A stretch of DNA of 64,000 nt from Rebecca billardiae RCC1528 (taxonomy: Eukaryota > Haptophyta): the NCBI GenBank assembly GCA_965240325.2, contig OZ251227.1, positions 2,356,001 through 2,420,000 on the forward strand. The letters are read 5' to 3'. The notes under the pieces were generated by a model. The model ran no database searches. It worked only from the letters and a program-made list of their open reading frames with translations, and was not told the DNA's origin. This document shows positions 21,273-30,477 of this stretch, piece by piece (position 1 is the first letter of the stretch; every line of letters starts with the position of its first letter). A program made the position numbers and the translations under genes.

Positions 21273-23834
21273 TCATCTGTTTGCGCCTGCGCCGGAGGCC
21301 CGCATCGCAGCCTGCCTGGCTGCCGCGTCTGCCTGCTTCTTCTGGCGGACCTGCTGTTTGATGATACGGTGGCGGCTGGTCTGCTGCGCCTTGGCGCGCG
21401 CCGCGCCGCCCGGTCCGCCCTCGGCCGCGGCCGCGGCGGCCATGTCCGCGGGCATCTCGAGGTAGTAGTCCGCATCGCCGCCCGAGAGGGCGTTGGCCGG
21501 GCGCATCGTGCGGCGCACGCCGCCGTACAGCCCGATCGCCTTCCCGTCCTCGTCGTCCGCCGCGGCCTCGACCTGGCCCGCCTCGTCATGCGCGCGCAGC
21601 ACCGTCTCGAGCAGCTGGCGCTGCTCCCTGTGCCCCTCGAGCGCGAGGCCTTCGAGCAGCGAGCGCTCGGCCTTGAGCGGCAGGTGGTCGATCACCTCGA
21701 AGTCGTAGCCCTGGTCGATGAGGAACTGCTGCCGCTTCGCCGAGTAGAACATCTCCGACGTGTCGCGCGAGATGAGCGTGTAGAACCACGCGTTGACCAC
21801 GCCGGGCACCGAGCCTTTCTTGGGGCGGAGGATGCGGCCGAGCCGCTGCGCCTCCTGCCGGCGCGCGCCAAAGTGCGAGTTGACCTGGATGATCACGTTG
21901 GCCTCGGGGATGTCGATGGAGGTGTCGCCCACGGCGGAGAGGAAGAGCGTGCGCATCCCCGCGTCCTCGCGGAACGCGCTCAGCGTCGCCTGCCGCTCCT
22001 TCTCCGGCGTGCCGCCGTGTATCATCTTGCGCCCAAACGTGCGTGCGTACGTCTCGAGCGTGAGGATGTTGTCCGAAAAGATGATGATCTTGTCGCCGCG
22101 CGCCTCGTGGTAGCGCATGAGGATCTGGCAGTTGCGCACCTTGCTCGGGTTCATCGCGTACAGCAGCAGCCGCCGCGGCGCGCTCGACGCCTGCAGGTAC
22201 TGCGCGTAGAACTCGGCGCTCATCGGGCACCACACATCCTGGCACTTGACGGTCGCGATCGCGCCGAGCCGCTGCAGGTCGAGCCAGTTCGCCTCATACA
22301 GTTTGGGCCCGATGAGGTAGTTGAGGTCGTCGATCTTCTCGTCCTCGCGCACGAGCGTGGCGGTGAGTCCGAGCTTGGCGTGCGCGCGCACCACCTCGAC
22401 CACGCGGCGGAACGTCGCCGCGGGCGCGACGTGCACCTCGTCGAGCAGCAGCAGGCCCCAGTCGCGCGAGCGGATCGCGCGCATCACCGCCTCCGACTCG
22501 CGCCCGCGCTTGCCGCCAAAGCCGATCATGTGGAAGGTGGTGATGAGCACGCCGGCCTCGCGCACGCGGCCGGCCTCGTCGGGCACGGCGCCGTCCTCCC
22601 AGAGGTGCAGCTCCTCGTCGGGCACGCTGTCGAGCCGCTCGAGCACGCCCGGGTCCCGGAGGATGTGCAGCCGCTTGGACGGTGCGCTGTCCCTGCGACC
22701 GGCGGCGGCGGCGGCGGCGCCGCCGCCGCCGCCGCCGACGCCGCCCCCGCCGACGCCGACGCCGCCGCGACGGCTCGGCGGCGGGTCGTCGATCCACAGG
22801 TTCTTCTCGCCCGCGGTGAAGCGCTCGACGCGGCGCTGGTCCAGGTCCGACCAGCGCAAAAACTCGTTCCGCCACTGCGTGACCGAGACGGCCGACGTGC
22901 AGAGGACGAGTGTCGGCTTCTTCACCGTGTTGGCGGCGGCGATGCCGACGAGCGTCTTGCCCGAGCCGCACGGCAGCACGATGATGCCCGAGCGCGCGCG
23001 ACCGTTGCCGAACATGCGCTGCAGCGCCTTCTCCTGGTAGCTCCGCAGCCGCTCCGTGCCGCGCAGCCCCATCCCGAGCGAGGGCATGTGCGGGTCCACC
23101 CGGTGCGCGTACTCTTCTAGGACCGGCAGGCCGAGCTCGAGGCAGCGCTTCTTGACCGCGGAGACGTGCTCGGAGGAGATCTCGATCGAGGTGTCCGACG
23201 CGGCGAGGTCGTCCTCCACCGCGCCGGCGTCGTCGCCCGTCGCGTGCGCCAGGTCGTCGAAGAGGAGCATGTCCGCCGCGAGGCTGCCGCCGGAGCCGTC
23301 GGCCGCGCTTGCCGCCGCCGCCGCTGCGTCGGCGCTGCTGCCCTCTGTCGCAAGCGCGCGCGCGATCACCTCGTCCTTGAGCAGGATGCCCATCTTGTCG
23401 CGCGAGCGCGCGCAGTCGAGGAAGTACCGCTGCCGCTGCAGCACGAGCTTCACCTTGCCGTACTTGCCCGTGGCCGAGCGGATGAGCGCGATGACGCGCT
23501 CGTCGACGCGCATCTTGGAGAGCTGCTGCAGCTTGGACACAATGTCGTCGGTGCCGAGGCCGATGGACGCGGCGGTGCACAGCGAGTTGTCCGTAATCTG
23601 GTACTCGTGCACGTACTGCGGGCGGCACACGGGCTCGGCGATCGCCACGAGGAAGTCGGACGCCTGCTTGTACACGGGCGAGAAGCTCTCGAGGTACACG
23701 TGGCCATCAGGCGTCACCCACAGCGGCGCGCGCGGGTTGGTGAGCTCGACGCCGGACAGGTCGAGCGGCTGGTTGGGTGCGCCGCCGTCCTCCCCGTCAT
23801 CGCCGGGAGCCGGGCGCGCGCGCTTCGCCGGCAT
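21273..23834 (-). CDS. XPB/ERCC3-type DNA helicase, TFIIH subunit
   Basis: Single exon, 853 aa from the ATG at 23834, chosen because MPAKRARP is a nuclear-localisation-like N-terminus; an upstream in-frame ATG (23954) would add 40 unrelated residues. XPB is the 3'-5' ATPase of TFIIH, needed for promoter opening and nucleotide-excision repair. Visible in order: the N-terminal domain (about 35-145), Walker A in LPCGSGKTLVG (287-297), DEVH box (465-468), TAT (491-493), the XPB-specific RED motif in LVREDEK (496-498), IGPKLYEANW, and motif VI in EAQRLGRILRPKKG (about 661-674). Oddity: about 70 extra residues between motifs Ia and II (about 345-425), with a Gly tract and Ala6, absent from human and yeast XPB as I know them. 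A second low-complexity stretch lies at 165-215. Confidence 0.95.
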   Translation of the reverse strand: MPAKRARPAPGDDGEDGGAPNQPLDLSGVELTNPRAPLWVTPDGHVYLESFSPVYKQASDFLVAIAEPVCRPQYVHEYQITDNSLCTAASIGLGTDDIVSKLQQLSKMRVDERVIALIRSATGKYGKVKLVLQRQRYFLDCARSRDKMGILLKDEVIARALATEGSSADAAAAAASAADGSGGSLAADMLLFDDLAHATGDDAGAVEDDLAASDTSIEISSEHVSAVKKRCLELGLPVLEEYAHRVDPHMPSLGMGLRGTERLRSYQEKALQRMFGNGRARSGIIVLPCGSGKTLVGIAAANTVKKPTLVLCTSAVSVTQWRNEFLRWSDLDQRRVERFTAGEKNLWIDDPPPSRRGGVGVGGGGVGGGGGGAAAAAAGRRDSAPSKRLHILRDPGVLERLDSVPDEELHLWEDGAVPDEAGRVREAGVLITTFHMIGFGGKRGRESEAVMRAIRSRDWGLLLLDEVHVAPAATFRRVVEVVRAHAKLGLTATLVREDEKIDDLNYLIGPKLYEANWLDLQRLGAIATVKCQDVWCPMSAEFYAQYLQASSAPRRLLLYAMNPSKVRNCQILMRYHEARGDKIIIFSDNILTLETYARTFGRKMIHGGTPEKERQATLSAFREDAGMRTLFLSAVGDTSIDIPEANVIIQVNSHFGARRQEAQRLGRILRPKKGSVPGVVNAWFYTLISRDTSEMFYSAKRQQFLIDQGYDFEVIDHLPLKAERSLLEGLALEGHREQRQLLETVLRAHDEAGQVEAAADDEDGKAIGLYGGVRRTMRPANALSGGDADYYLEMPADMAAAAAAEGGPGGAARAKAQQTSRHRIIKQQVRQKKQADAAARQAAMRASGAGANR

Positions 23835-25058
23835 CGCGCCGCGCCGGCGCGTCGCGCGCGACGTGCAGCTTGGCGCGTCCGCCGACCGCGCCCAGACCTC
23901 TGCCGTGTCTACCGACTGCTGGCCATCAAGAGGGCTTGTGAGCAGGATCAGCATTCAGCATGGCGGCTCCGCCTCATCCCGCGCCGGGCCACTGTGCAGA
24001 CGTCCCAAGAACACTCAGCGTCTGGATTCCCGCACGGCGCACGGCGCCTTGTCGTCCCGTGGCCGAAGAGCGGTCATCCCGCATTCCAGCCGCTGCGGGA
24101 ACTGAAGACGCTGCTGTGGGCATGGTGATGGTAGCGCTCGCAGGCGTGGCGAGTTGCCACGGCGGCACCACGACTTCTGACCTAGGGGTGTACGAGTGGT
24201 GAACCGGCGCGGCCCGCTTCAGAGCGGTCTCAGGGTCTGTCACTTGAGCCCGCGGAGAACTCAGAACCGGCCCCCAGGTACTCGCAGATTCGCAGTTAAC
24301 TGACTTCACCGAGTTCACGGCCCGGTGAATCCGCCAGCCGGCGGCCCGGCCACGAGCCATGACTACCTTCTATCCCCGTTCACAGGATGCCTGTTTGTCG
24401 ATCGTCGGGGATTCGCCGTGGTCTTCCGCCGTGCTAGTCCACGCCATATCGAGCCACATGGGTGCTCATTGTGACGGTGAATCCACAAGCGGGCGACACG
24501 CCGTCGCCGCATGGCGCCGCGAACAGAATAATTATCATCGCATCATCATTATTAAAGTATTATTATTATATAAGTAGCCGGTGCATGCCGCGATGCCGGT
24601 ATCAGATCTACAGATCAAGATTGTTCTGATAATATGGGGGTATACATCAGGGTGGTCTATCATAAAGTACGAAAGGATGTGGAAACTGGGGAGCGGGTGG
24701 AACAGGGGTAGCTCGCTCTAATCCGAGGTAGTGCGTACTCAGGCTATCCACGCAATCATGACCGATTTCGTACCTGTGTGCGACGTAACGAAATAAGGAG
24801 GAATCAGGCTACCTGATATATGAGGTAAAGGGGGCGAACCCGAATGGATTCTGTTCAATGCGAAGTTCAGGCTCAAGGACGGCGAGGACGGGCACTCGCT
24901 CGTTTCTGATTGGCGCAAGGAAGCTCTTTAAGTCGGACTGGCGCCTTCGCTCGGGGTTGTCATCAAAGTCGTCTGCGCGTCGGGGCGTCGCGAGCCGGCC
25001 ACCGACCACCCGACGACGGCTGCTCTTCGTTGGTGAAGGCCACAGCAACACCTACGTA
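23835..25058. other. Gene-free spacer
   Basis: GC-rich upstream flank of XPB, then from about 24500 a lower-GC segment with an ATTATTATTA run (24541-24573). Nothing recognisable on either strand. Confidence 0.5.
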
Positions 25059-25625
25059 ATGCTCTCACGCGTCGCGACGACCTCCCTGGGGCCGCATGCG
25101 CCCCGCGTGATGTCCTACCTGCCGCTGGCATACAACCTCGTCTCTCGACGATCACTCACGGCGTGGAACGCGGCCGCCTCACGGGGTACGCCGCGCTTGC
25201 ACCACCCCGCCGGATGCGCGGCGCGCGCCGCTCACGCTAACCCGTCGCCGGCGTGCGCGCCCACGGCTGGCATCGCTGCGTACGCAGGTGGTATCTGCGA
25301 GTGCACGGGCGAGGCAGACCCGACACTGCATCCGCGCATCACGCGCACGGTCTCGATGGGGCACACCGACCTCGACGTCGCCTTCGAGGGCGTCGCGCCA
25401 AAGCCCGCAGAGGAGGAGGAGACGATCAAGATCTTGCTCACGCCGGCACAGGCGTCCGACAAGCACTTGGCGATGGAGCACACGGCGGGCGTCGCGTCGA
25501 TGACGCTCACCAATATCAGCGCGCTCGAGCACGCCGCCCCCACGTCCAAGACCTGCCACACCGTGTGCCGGGCGGCGCAGAAGGCGAGCGACCTGATTGA
25601 CAGCCTCCGCGGTGCCGGCGTCTGA
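25059..25625 (+). CDS. Unrecognised small protein with presequence-like N-terminus
   Basis: The frame ends at 25625. Starts at 25059 (188 aa) or 25110 (171 aa, MSYLPLAYN...) are plausible; the open frame extends further upstream to 24858. The N-terminal 35 residues carry Arg, Ser and Ala with no acidic residue (MLSRVATTSLGPHAPRV...), as in mitochondrial or plastid transit peptides. A Pro/Ala/Cys-rich middle follows. The last 85 residues are well balanced (TVSMGHTDLDVAFEG, EEEETIKILLTPAQASDKH, MTLTNISALEHA, ASDLIDSL) and look like a folded or helical domain with two Cys near the end (KTCHTVCRAAQ). I recognise no family. Codon use matches the neighbouring genes. Confidence 0.5.
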   Translation: MLSRVATTSLGPHAPRVMSYLPLAYNLVSRRSLTAWNAAASRGTPRLHHPAGCAARAAHANPSPACAPTAGIAAYAGGICECTGEADPTLHPRITRTVSMGHTDLDVAFEGVAPKPAEEEETIKILLTPAQASDKHLAMEHTAGVASMTLTNISALEHAAPTSKTCHTVCRAAQKASDLIDSLRGAGV

Positions 25626-26241
25626 CTCTGAGGCACGTCGGCTGCGCCGCGAGCGCGGATACTAAGCGCCACTGGTACTGGCGCATGCCTGGCGCGCTTG
25701 TGAGGTTGGTTGTACACGTCAACAGTCTGCCGTCGCCAAAGGGCTAACGTACTGACTGAGGGAATGACGGATGAGTACCGTAGTAAGTGATTGACGTCCG
25801 CTCGACCGGCCGCCTTTGCCGCCCTTGTCCCATCGCGTAAATGGCGTAATCACAAAACGCGGGCCGCGAAAGTATTTTTATCCGACCTTTCCGCTCAGAT
25901 GTGGTGGGTGCAGTTTCCTCATTGGCCGATAGTCAACCGAGGGTTCGCCAATCTCGCCCGCAGGCTATGATCAACAAAAAGCTCACTTGAAAATAAAACC
26001 TTTCGGTGAGCCTCCCTAGATATGTGGGAGACGAGACCGGGTTGAAAGTGGGTATGGGTACGTACTTACAATACGTATTGTCCGGCTCCGCCTCTCAGGG
26101 ACGCGGCGCGCCAACGGAACGGCCTCACGCCCGGTCGCCCGCGCTGGGAAGTGCTGATGAAGCCTGGGCATCCGTCGCAAGAGCAGCCTGCACGCGCGAG
26201 ATACCCCCGGCTCCGCCGGCCGGCGACTCGGCTCGGCGGCG
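25626..26241. other. Intergenic region
   Basis: No gene. About 25840-26070 is AT-richer (GAAAATAAAACC) and lies upstream of the F-box gene, so it may include its promoter. Confidence 0.4.
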
Positions 26242-27978
26242 ATGGCACCCCACCTGCTCGACCTGCCAGACTCGTTACTCATGCACACGCTGGTCGTCGC
26301 CGGGCGCTCGGCTGCGGGCGCCGCGTGCTCCACCTGCCGCGCTCTCCACCAGCTCGGCGCGTCCGACAAGCTTTGGCAGGTCATGTACCGCGTGCGCTTC
26401 GGCGGCGTGGTCGAGGGGGGGCTGGCCGAGCGGCTGGGCTCGTTCCGTGAGGTTTGCCGCATCTTCAAGCAGGTGGATCTTCTCCCCGGCCTCTACCTCT
26501 CCCTCTCGGACTTCCCCTGGGGGCAGCTCGTGGCTGTCCGCCTTGACGCGCTGAGCGGTCGGCTCGTCGGCGAGATGCTGCACATCTCGATTGGCGACGA
26601 TCGCGCGACGGTGACTCCCGGGGAGCCGCTGTTCTTCTGCGACCTGATGCACGTGCGCCGCGGTGCGCACGGGATCCGCACGAGCGTGCGTGGCCGTCCG
26701 GGCCAGCTCATGCACTCGCAGTCGCACTCGGCCGCTGAGCGCGCGCTCGTGCGCGAGTGCGCGCCGGTGCAGCCACCCTCTGATGTCGAGAAGCTGCGGC
26801 CGTGGCTCGCGAGCCTGCAGAGCGTGCTACGGCTGTTTCACACGGTTTGGCCACCCGCGCACACCGTGAGGCTCCACGCCGCCGACCTGCTCCTCGTCGC
26901 GTTCGAGACCGCCGCCGCGACGCGCGCGGCCGCACACCCAGGTGACGCGCCGGAAGCGCCGCCGCCGCCACCGCCACCGCCCGGCCAGTTCGCGGCTGGC
27001 GTGGCGGCGGGCAACGCGGACGACAACGCCGAGGTGGAGGCCGCCGCCCCCGGCGTGCCTTCGGCCGGGCCGTCGCGCTCGACCGCGTGGCTCCTCGAGC
27101 AGCTCGACGCGCAGTGGCGCCGGCGGCCGTGCCACGTGTGGCGCGCGGCGGGCGCTGAGGACGCCGAGCCCAGCCCGTTCCTCTGCCTCGGCCGGCTGCG
27201 AGACCCGCCGGGCGGCGAATGGCCGCGCTGGCCGCACGCGCTGCGCGCGGCGCGCCGCTCCGCGCGCGCCCCCCTGGCCCCCGCGGCGCTGCCCAGGCTC
27301 GGCCTGTACGCCGCAGACTACGGCGCGCACTTGGGCGAGCGGCGCGTCGAGATTGTGCAGCTGCGCGCCGAGCGGCTGGCTGCGCACGCGCTCGGCGATG
27401 GGTGGGGTCTGGCCGCGGGCGAGGTCGAAGCGGGCTGCTGGTACCTCCTCGCGATCAAGGTGTGCGGGGACTGCCACGTGCCGCAGGGCGCGACCGCGTT
27501 CGCGGTGCAGCTCACGGATAAGCTGGGGGCCCTCGTCGTCCCTGACGCCGATGCGTCTGAGTCTGAGGCGCTCCCGCTCGCGCGCCTCGATGGCCGCGGC
27601 GCGGCGGAGGCAGCGGCGCAAGGGGAGGCGGGTGCGCGCCGCACACGCTGGCGCGCGCGAAGCTGCCTGGCGTACCCTGGCTTCTACGGCCGCTCGTTCT
27701 CACTGGGCTGCCTTGAGGTGAGCTCGGCCAGGCGCGTGCTCGAGGCTGAGCGGGCGTGGTACCACGCCACGCCGCGCGACACAGCCGAGCCAGGCGACGA
27801 GGCGGACGCCACTGTCTTCGACTTCGTGTGGCCTGACGGCATGCGGCACCGCTACTTCCGGCTGGGGGTAGACGACTCGGCGTATGCGTGCGTGCTCGAT
27901 GGCAGCACGCGCGCTGCAAGCAGCCGCTTACAGTCGCAGCTCTCCCGCAGTGGTGCGCGGCACCTCAGTGCCATCTGA
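26242..27978 (+). CDS. F-box protein with FBXO31-like substrate-binding region
   Basis: Single-exon 578-aa protein. Residues 3-45 (LLDLPDSLLMHTLVVAG... CRALHQLGASDKLWQVMYR) fit an F-box, the Skp1-binding motif of SCF ubiquitin ligases. After an acidic/Pro-rich linker (about 230-275), the segment GLYAADYGAHLGERRVEIVQL ending near GDCHVPQGATAFAVQL aligns in order with the human FBXO31 segment that has YGPHGLEIVML and DPNIPAGQQTVEIDL. The later CLAYPGFYGRSFS and DFVWPDGMRHRYF resemble its C-terminal part (Cyclin_D1_bind/DUF3506 region). In animals that region recognises degrons on substrates. F-box call firm; FBXO31 kinship is from remembered motifs and moderate. Long Ala/Pro inserts are typical of this genome. 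Confidence 0.75.
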   Translation: MAPHLLDLPDSLLMHTLVVAGRSAAGAACSTCRALHQLGASDKLWQVMYRVRFGGVVEGGLAERLGSFREVCRIFKQVDLLPGLYLSLSDFPWGQLVAVRLDALSGRLVGEMLHISIGDDRATVTPGEPLFFCDLMHVRRGAHGIRTSVRGRPGQLMHSQSHSAAERALVRECAPVQPPSDVEKLRPWLASLQSVLRLFHTVWPPAHTVRLHAADLLLVAFETAAATRAAAHPGDAPEAPPPPPPPPGQFAAGVAAGNADDNAEVEAAAPGVPSAGPSRSTAWLLEQLDAQWRRRPCHVWRAAGAEDAEPSPFLCLGRLRDPPGGEWPRWPHALRAARRSARAPLAPAALPRLGLYAADYGAHLGERRVEIVQLRAERLAAHALGDGWGLAAGEVEAGCWYLLAIKVCGDCHVPQGATAFAVQLTDKLGALVVPDADASESEALPLARLDGRGAAEAAAQGEAGARRTRWRARSCLAYPGFYGRSFSLGCLEVSSARRVLEAERAWYHATPRDTAEPGDEADATVFDFVWPDGMRHRYFRLGVDDSAYACVLDGSTRAASSRLQSQLSRSGARHLSAI

Positions 27979-29175
27979 CTGCGCGCGCGCGCGCGTGCAG
28001 CTGTACCCGCGGAGTTCCGCGCCGTTCCGCAGCCTGCTGAATCATATTCTGAGCCGCTGAAAGGCACGACCGCCGACCGCCGTTGCAGCCGACGCCGCCG
28101 CCGAGCGGTGCCGATCCGCGCTGGCACTTGGATGGCGTCAGCGCGGGTGCCGCGCGCTCGGGGACCACTTGGCACTTGCCGATTAGTGACACTGTTTCAC
28201 TTTGATCAGCGGCTGTGCTCGGACCGTAGTAGTCTGTCAATTCCGAATTCGTCCGCGCCGAGAAACAGTGTGAGTGCAGAGTGTCGCGTCTGATACAGTT
28301 CGCCAGCCCCTGCTGCCCCCCTTCACCACGATGACCGGAGACTCGCCCCCGGGCGACGACTTGGACGACGAGGAGGCGTCCGGCCGCAGCGGGCAAAGCG
28401 CACCCTGGACGACGCCGCAGCGCCATTAGCCGCCGCCAGCCAGCCAGCAGTCAAACTGGCTCGAGCAGCAAGCGCGTACGCGACCGCCCGGGGAGCACGG
28501 GGCAGGCTCGACCAGCTGGCAGCTGCTACCCGCGGCTGAGACTGCCAGCTGACGGTCCGGACCTACACTTTCGCCCTTGCTCGGGGCACAGCAGGTCCGA
28601 CATGCGAGCCGCGCAGCGCAGGTGGATCGCGCTTCAGCACTGCTCAAGCCTCAACGGGCCGCGCTCAAGCTTAGTACGATCGCGGTGCAGGCTAGTGCTC
28701 TGCCACCAGCGCCGACTTCGTGTCGACGATCGGGCACTGCCGCCGACAATCAGGAGACCCGCGTCGTCCTACAGAGGTCTGTGTCGTTAAATCATAGAAT
28801 GAGTTTACTAAGATTAAGAGACGCACACAGCTCCGAAGGCAGGCGACTGATGGACGCCCGCCAACTGTCAGTGTCACCGCCCGTGAAGCCGTCGACACAA
28901 ACCGCTAACCGCCTGCTGGCAGCTTTTCGTTATTTCTCAGTTATCAGCGCACCATTCTTGGTCGTCCAGCGCGCTCGCCAGTTTCGTGCTGACCACTTTC
29001 CCGGCCGAAATTGATGTTTCGTGATGACGTTTTACGCCGGTCGTAGTCGTAGTGCTATTACGCGGTGGTCTCTCAACAAGTCCAGCAGCGAATATTCGTC
29101 GGTCCAAGCAATGACGACGAGTGACGAGAGAATCCCAGCTGGCGCCGTCCAAAGCTGGTCTGCACGGCAGCCGGC
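27979..29175. other. Gene-free spacer
   Basis: Opens with a GC dinucleotide run just after the F-box stop codon. A 32-codon acidic frame at 28331 (MTGDSPPGDDLDDEEASG) could be an orphan exon but has no continuation. One copy of the dispersed motif around TGCGTCTCTTAATCTTAG lies on the minus strand at 28801-28829. Confidence 0.4.
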
Positions 29176-29679
29176 ATGACCGCCCTCCTCGCCGTCTTGC
29201 TGCACGCGGCACTGCTGGCTCACGCGGAAGCAGTCTGCCTGCCACCCGACGCGCCATCTAGAGCCGGCGGCCTTCGAGGGTTCGCACTGCGCACGGCGAA
29301 GCGGCTTCAGCGCGGCGTCGGCACGGTCGTCGGCCTGCGACCAGCAGTCCAACACGCTGGTACAGCGGAGAGCTGCATCAGCCACTCTGCTCCGCCATCA
29401 CGAACGACACACGCCGCGCCCATCCAAAAGTCGGGTATCGAGTATGACTGTCCACCAGACAAGATGCACGACGCTATCTCGATTGACGGTGACGGCCCCG
29501 GCCTGTGCTCGCAAGTGTGCCTCCCGCACGCATACTTCTTCATGGCACGACGAAATGGTGTTACGCATGGCGATTGCAAGGAGCAAGGCTACACGCACTT
29601 CGAGTACAGCTCCGTGAATCAAGGAGTGCACTACAATGTTTACTCTGCGGCAACGTCAGCGAGACGGCTGTGGCGATGA
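29176..29679 (+). CDS. Small secreted protein with CxQxCLP motif
   Basis: 167 aa. Residues 1-19 (MTALLAVLLHAALLAHAEA) form a clear signal peptide with an AxA cleavage site, so the product is secreted or lumenal. A basic, Pro-rich linker leads to a compact C-terminal domain of about 75 residues with Cys in YDCPPDKMHD, LCSQVCLPHAYFF and THGDCKEQGYTHFEY. The core C-x-Q-x-CLP-x-A followed by G-x-C within about 15 residues recurs in the membrane protein encoded at 41031-41765, so the two probably share an undescribed Cys-rich fold. No enzymatic motif seen. Confidence 0.6.
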   Translation: MTALLAVLLHAALLAHAEAVCLPPDAPSRAGGLRGFALRTAKRLQRGVGTVVGLRPAVQHAGTAESCISHSAPPSRTTHAAPIQKSGIEYDCPPDKMHDAISIDGDGPGLCSQVCLPHAYFFMARRNGVTHGDCKEQGYTHFEYSSVNQGVHYNVYSAATSARRLWR

Positions 29680-30477
29680 TGCAACGCCGGACGCAAATTT
29701 CCACCGACTCAGGCCGCGCCGACCGCCGCGCCTGGCGGCCCGGGCCCGGGGCGTGAATCAGAGTGCTCGGACCCTGCTCTGACTCGGCGTCATAGACATA
29801 ATCATAATGACGGCGGCAGCATGGCCCGGCCTCATTCATCAGTCCTCCGCGGCGCCGAGGCTTACAGCAGAATATTATCCGCCGAGAGGCTCCTGTCAGA
29901 GAGAATCCGCAGGGTCACTCGGTACCCGGCCCGCAGTCCGCGGTTCATCCTACTCAGGCACGTCACTAGAATGCGTCCGCACCTTCTTAGGCATAACCAG
30001 GTCAGGCAGTGCGCCACCCAGCAGCCCTGCCCCCCTGCGGGAGCACTGGCCGGGATGCAGCACCGCCTCGGCCTGGGCCAGCCTGATGGGGCACGCGGCG
30101 GCGACGGGCAGATGCCGCCGCGGCCGAGCGCCTTCCGGCGGAGCACTTGGATGCCAGCCATGAGGGTGAGGTCGTAGTCGTCCGTCAATCGGTCGCCGCC
30201 CGCCGACCTAGCGGCGAGCAGCCGTGCGGCAGACGGCGTCGGTAGCCGCGGCTGTCGCCCCCGTGCGCCCGCGTGGGCGCCTGGATGAGGATGAGGTCGT
30301 AGTATGCCGCGTCGCCGCGCGCCGCCGGCCAAGCGGCCAAGCCGGCGCGCAGCTGCTAGCTAGCTTAGCCAGTACTTAAATCTGAAACGGGCTCCGGGCC
30401 GCCTGGTTCTTAAGGGTCAATTATAGAGTATCCGCAGACCGGCCGCGATTCTCCGATTGTCGGCGTCACTCGCGCTG
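29680..30477. other. Intergenic region
   Basis: No gene. The short direct repeat GAGG(G)TGAGGTCGTAGT occurs near 30160 and 30285. Convergent 3' ends lie on both sides. Confidence 0.45.

Noticed and set aside
21369-23120. 583-codon plus frame across the XPB gene
   Set aside because: Pure antisense shadow of an intact XPB helicase.
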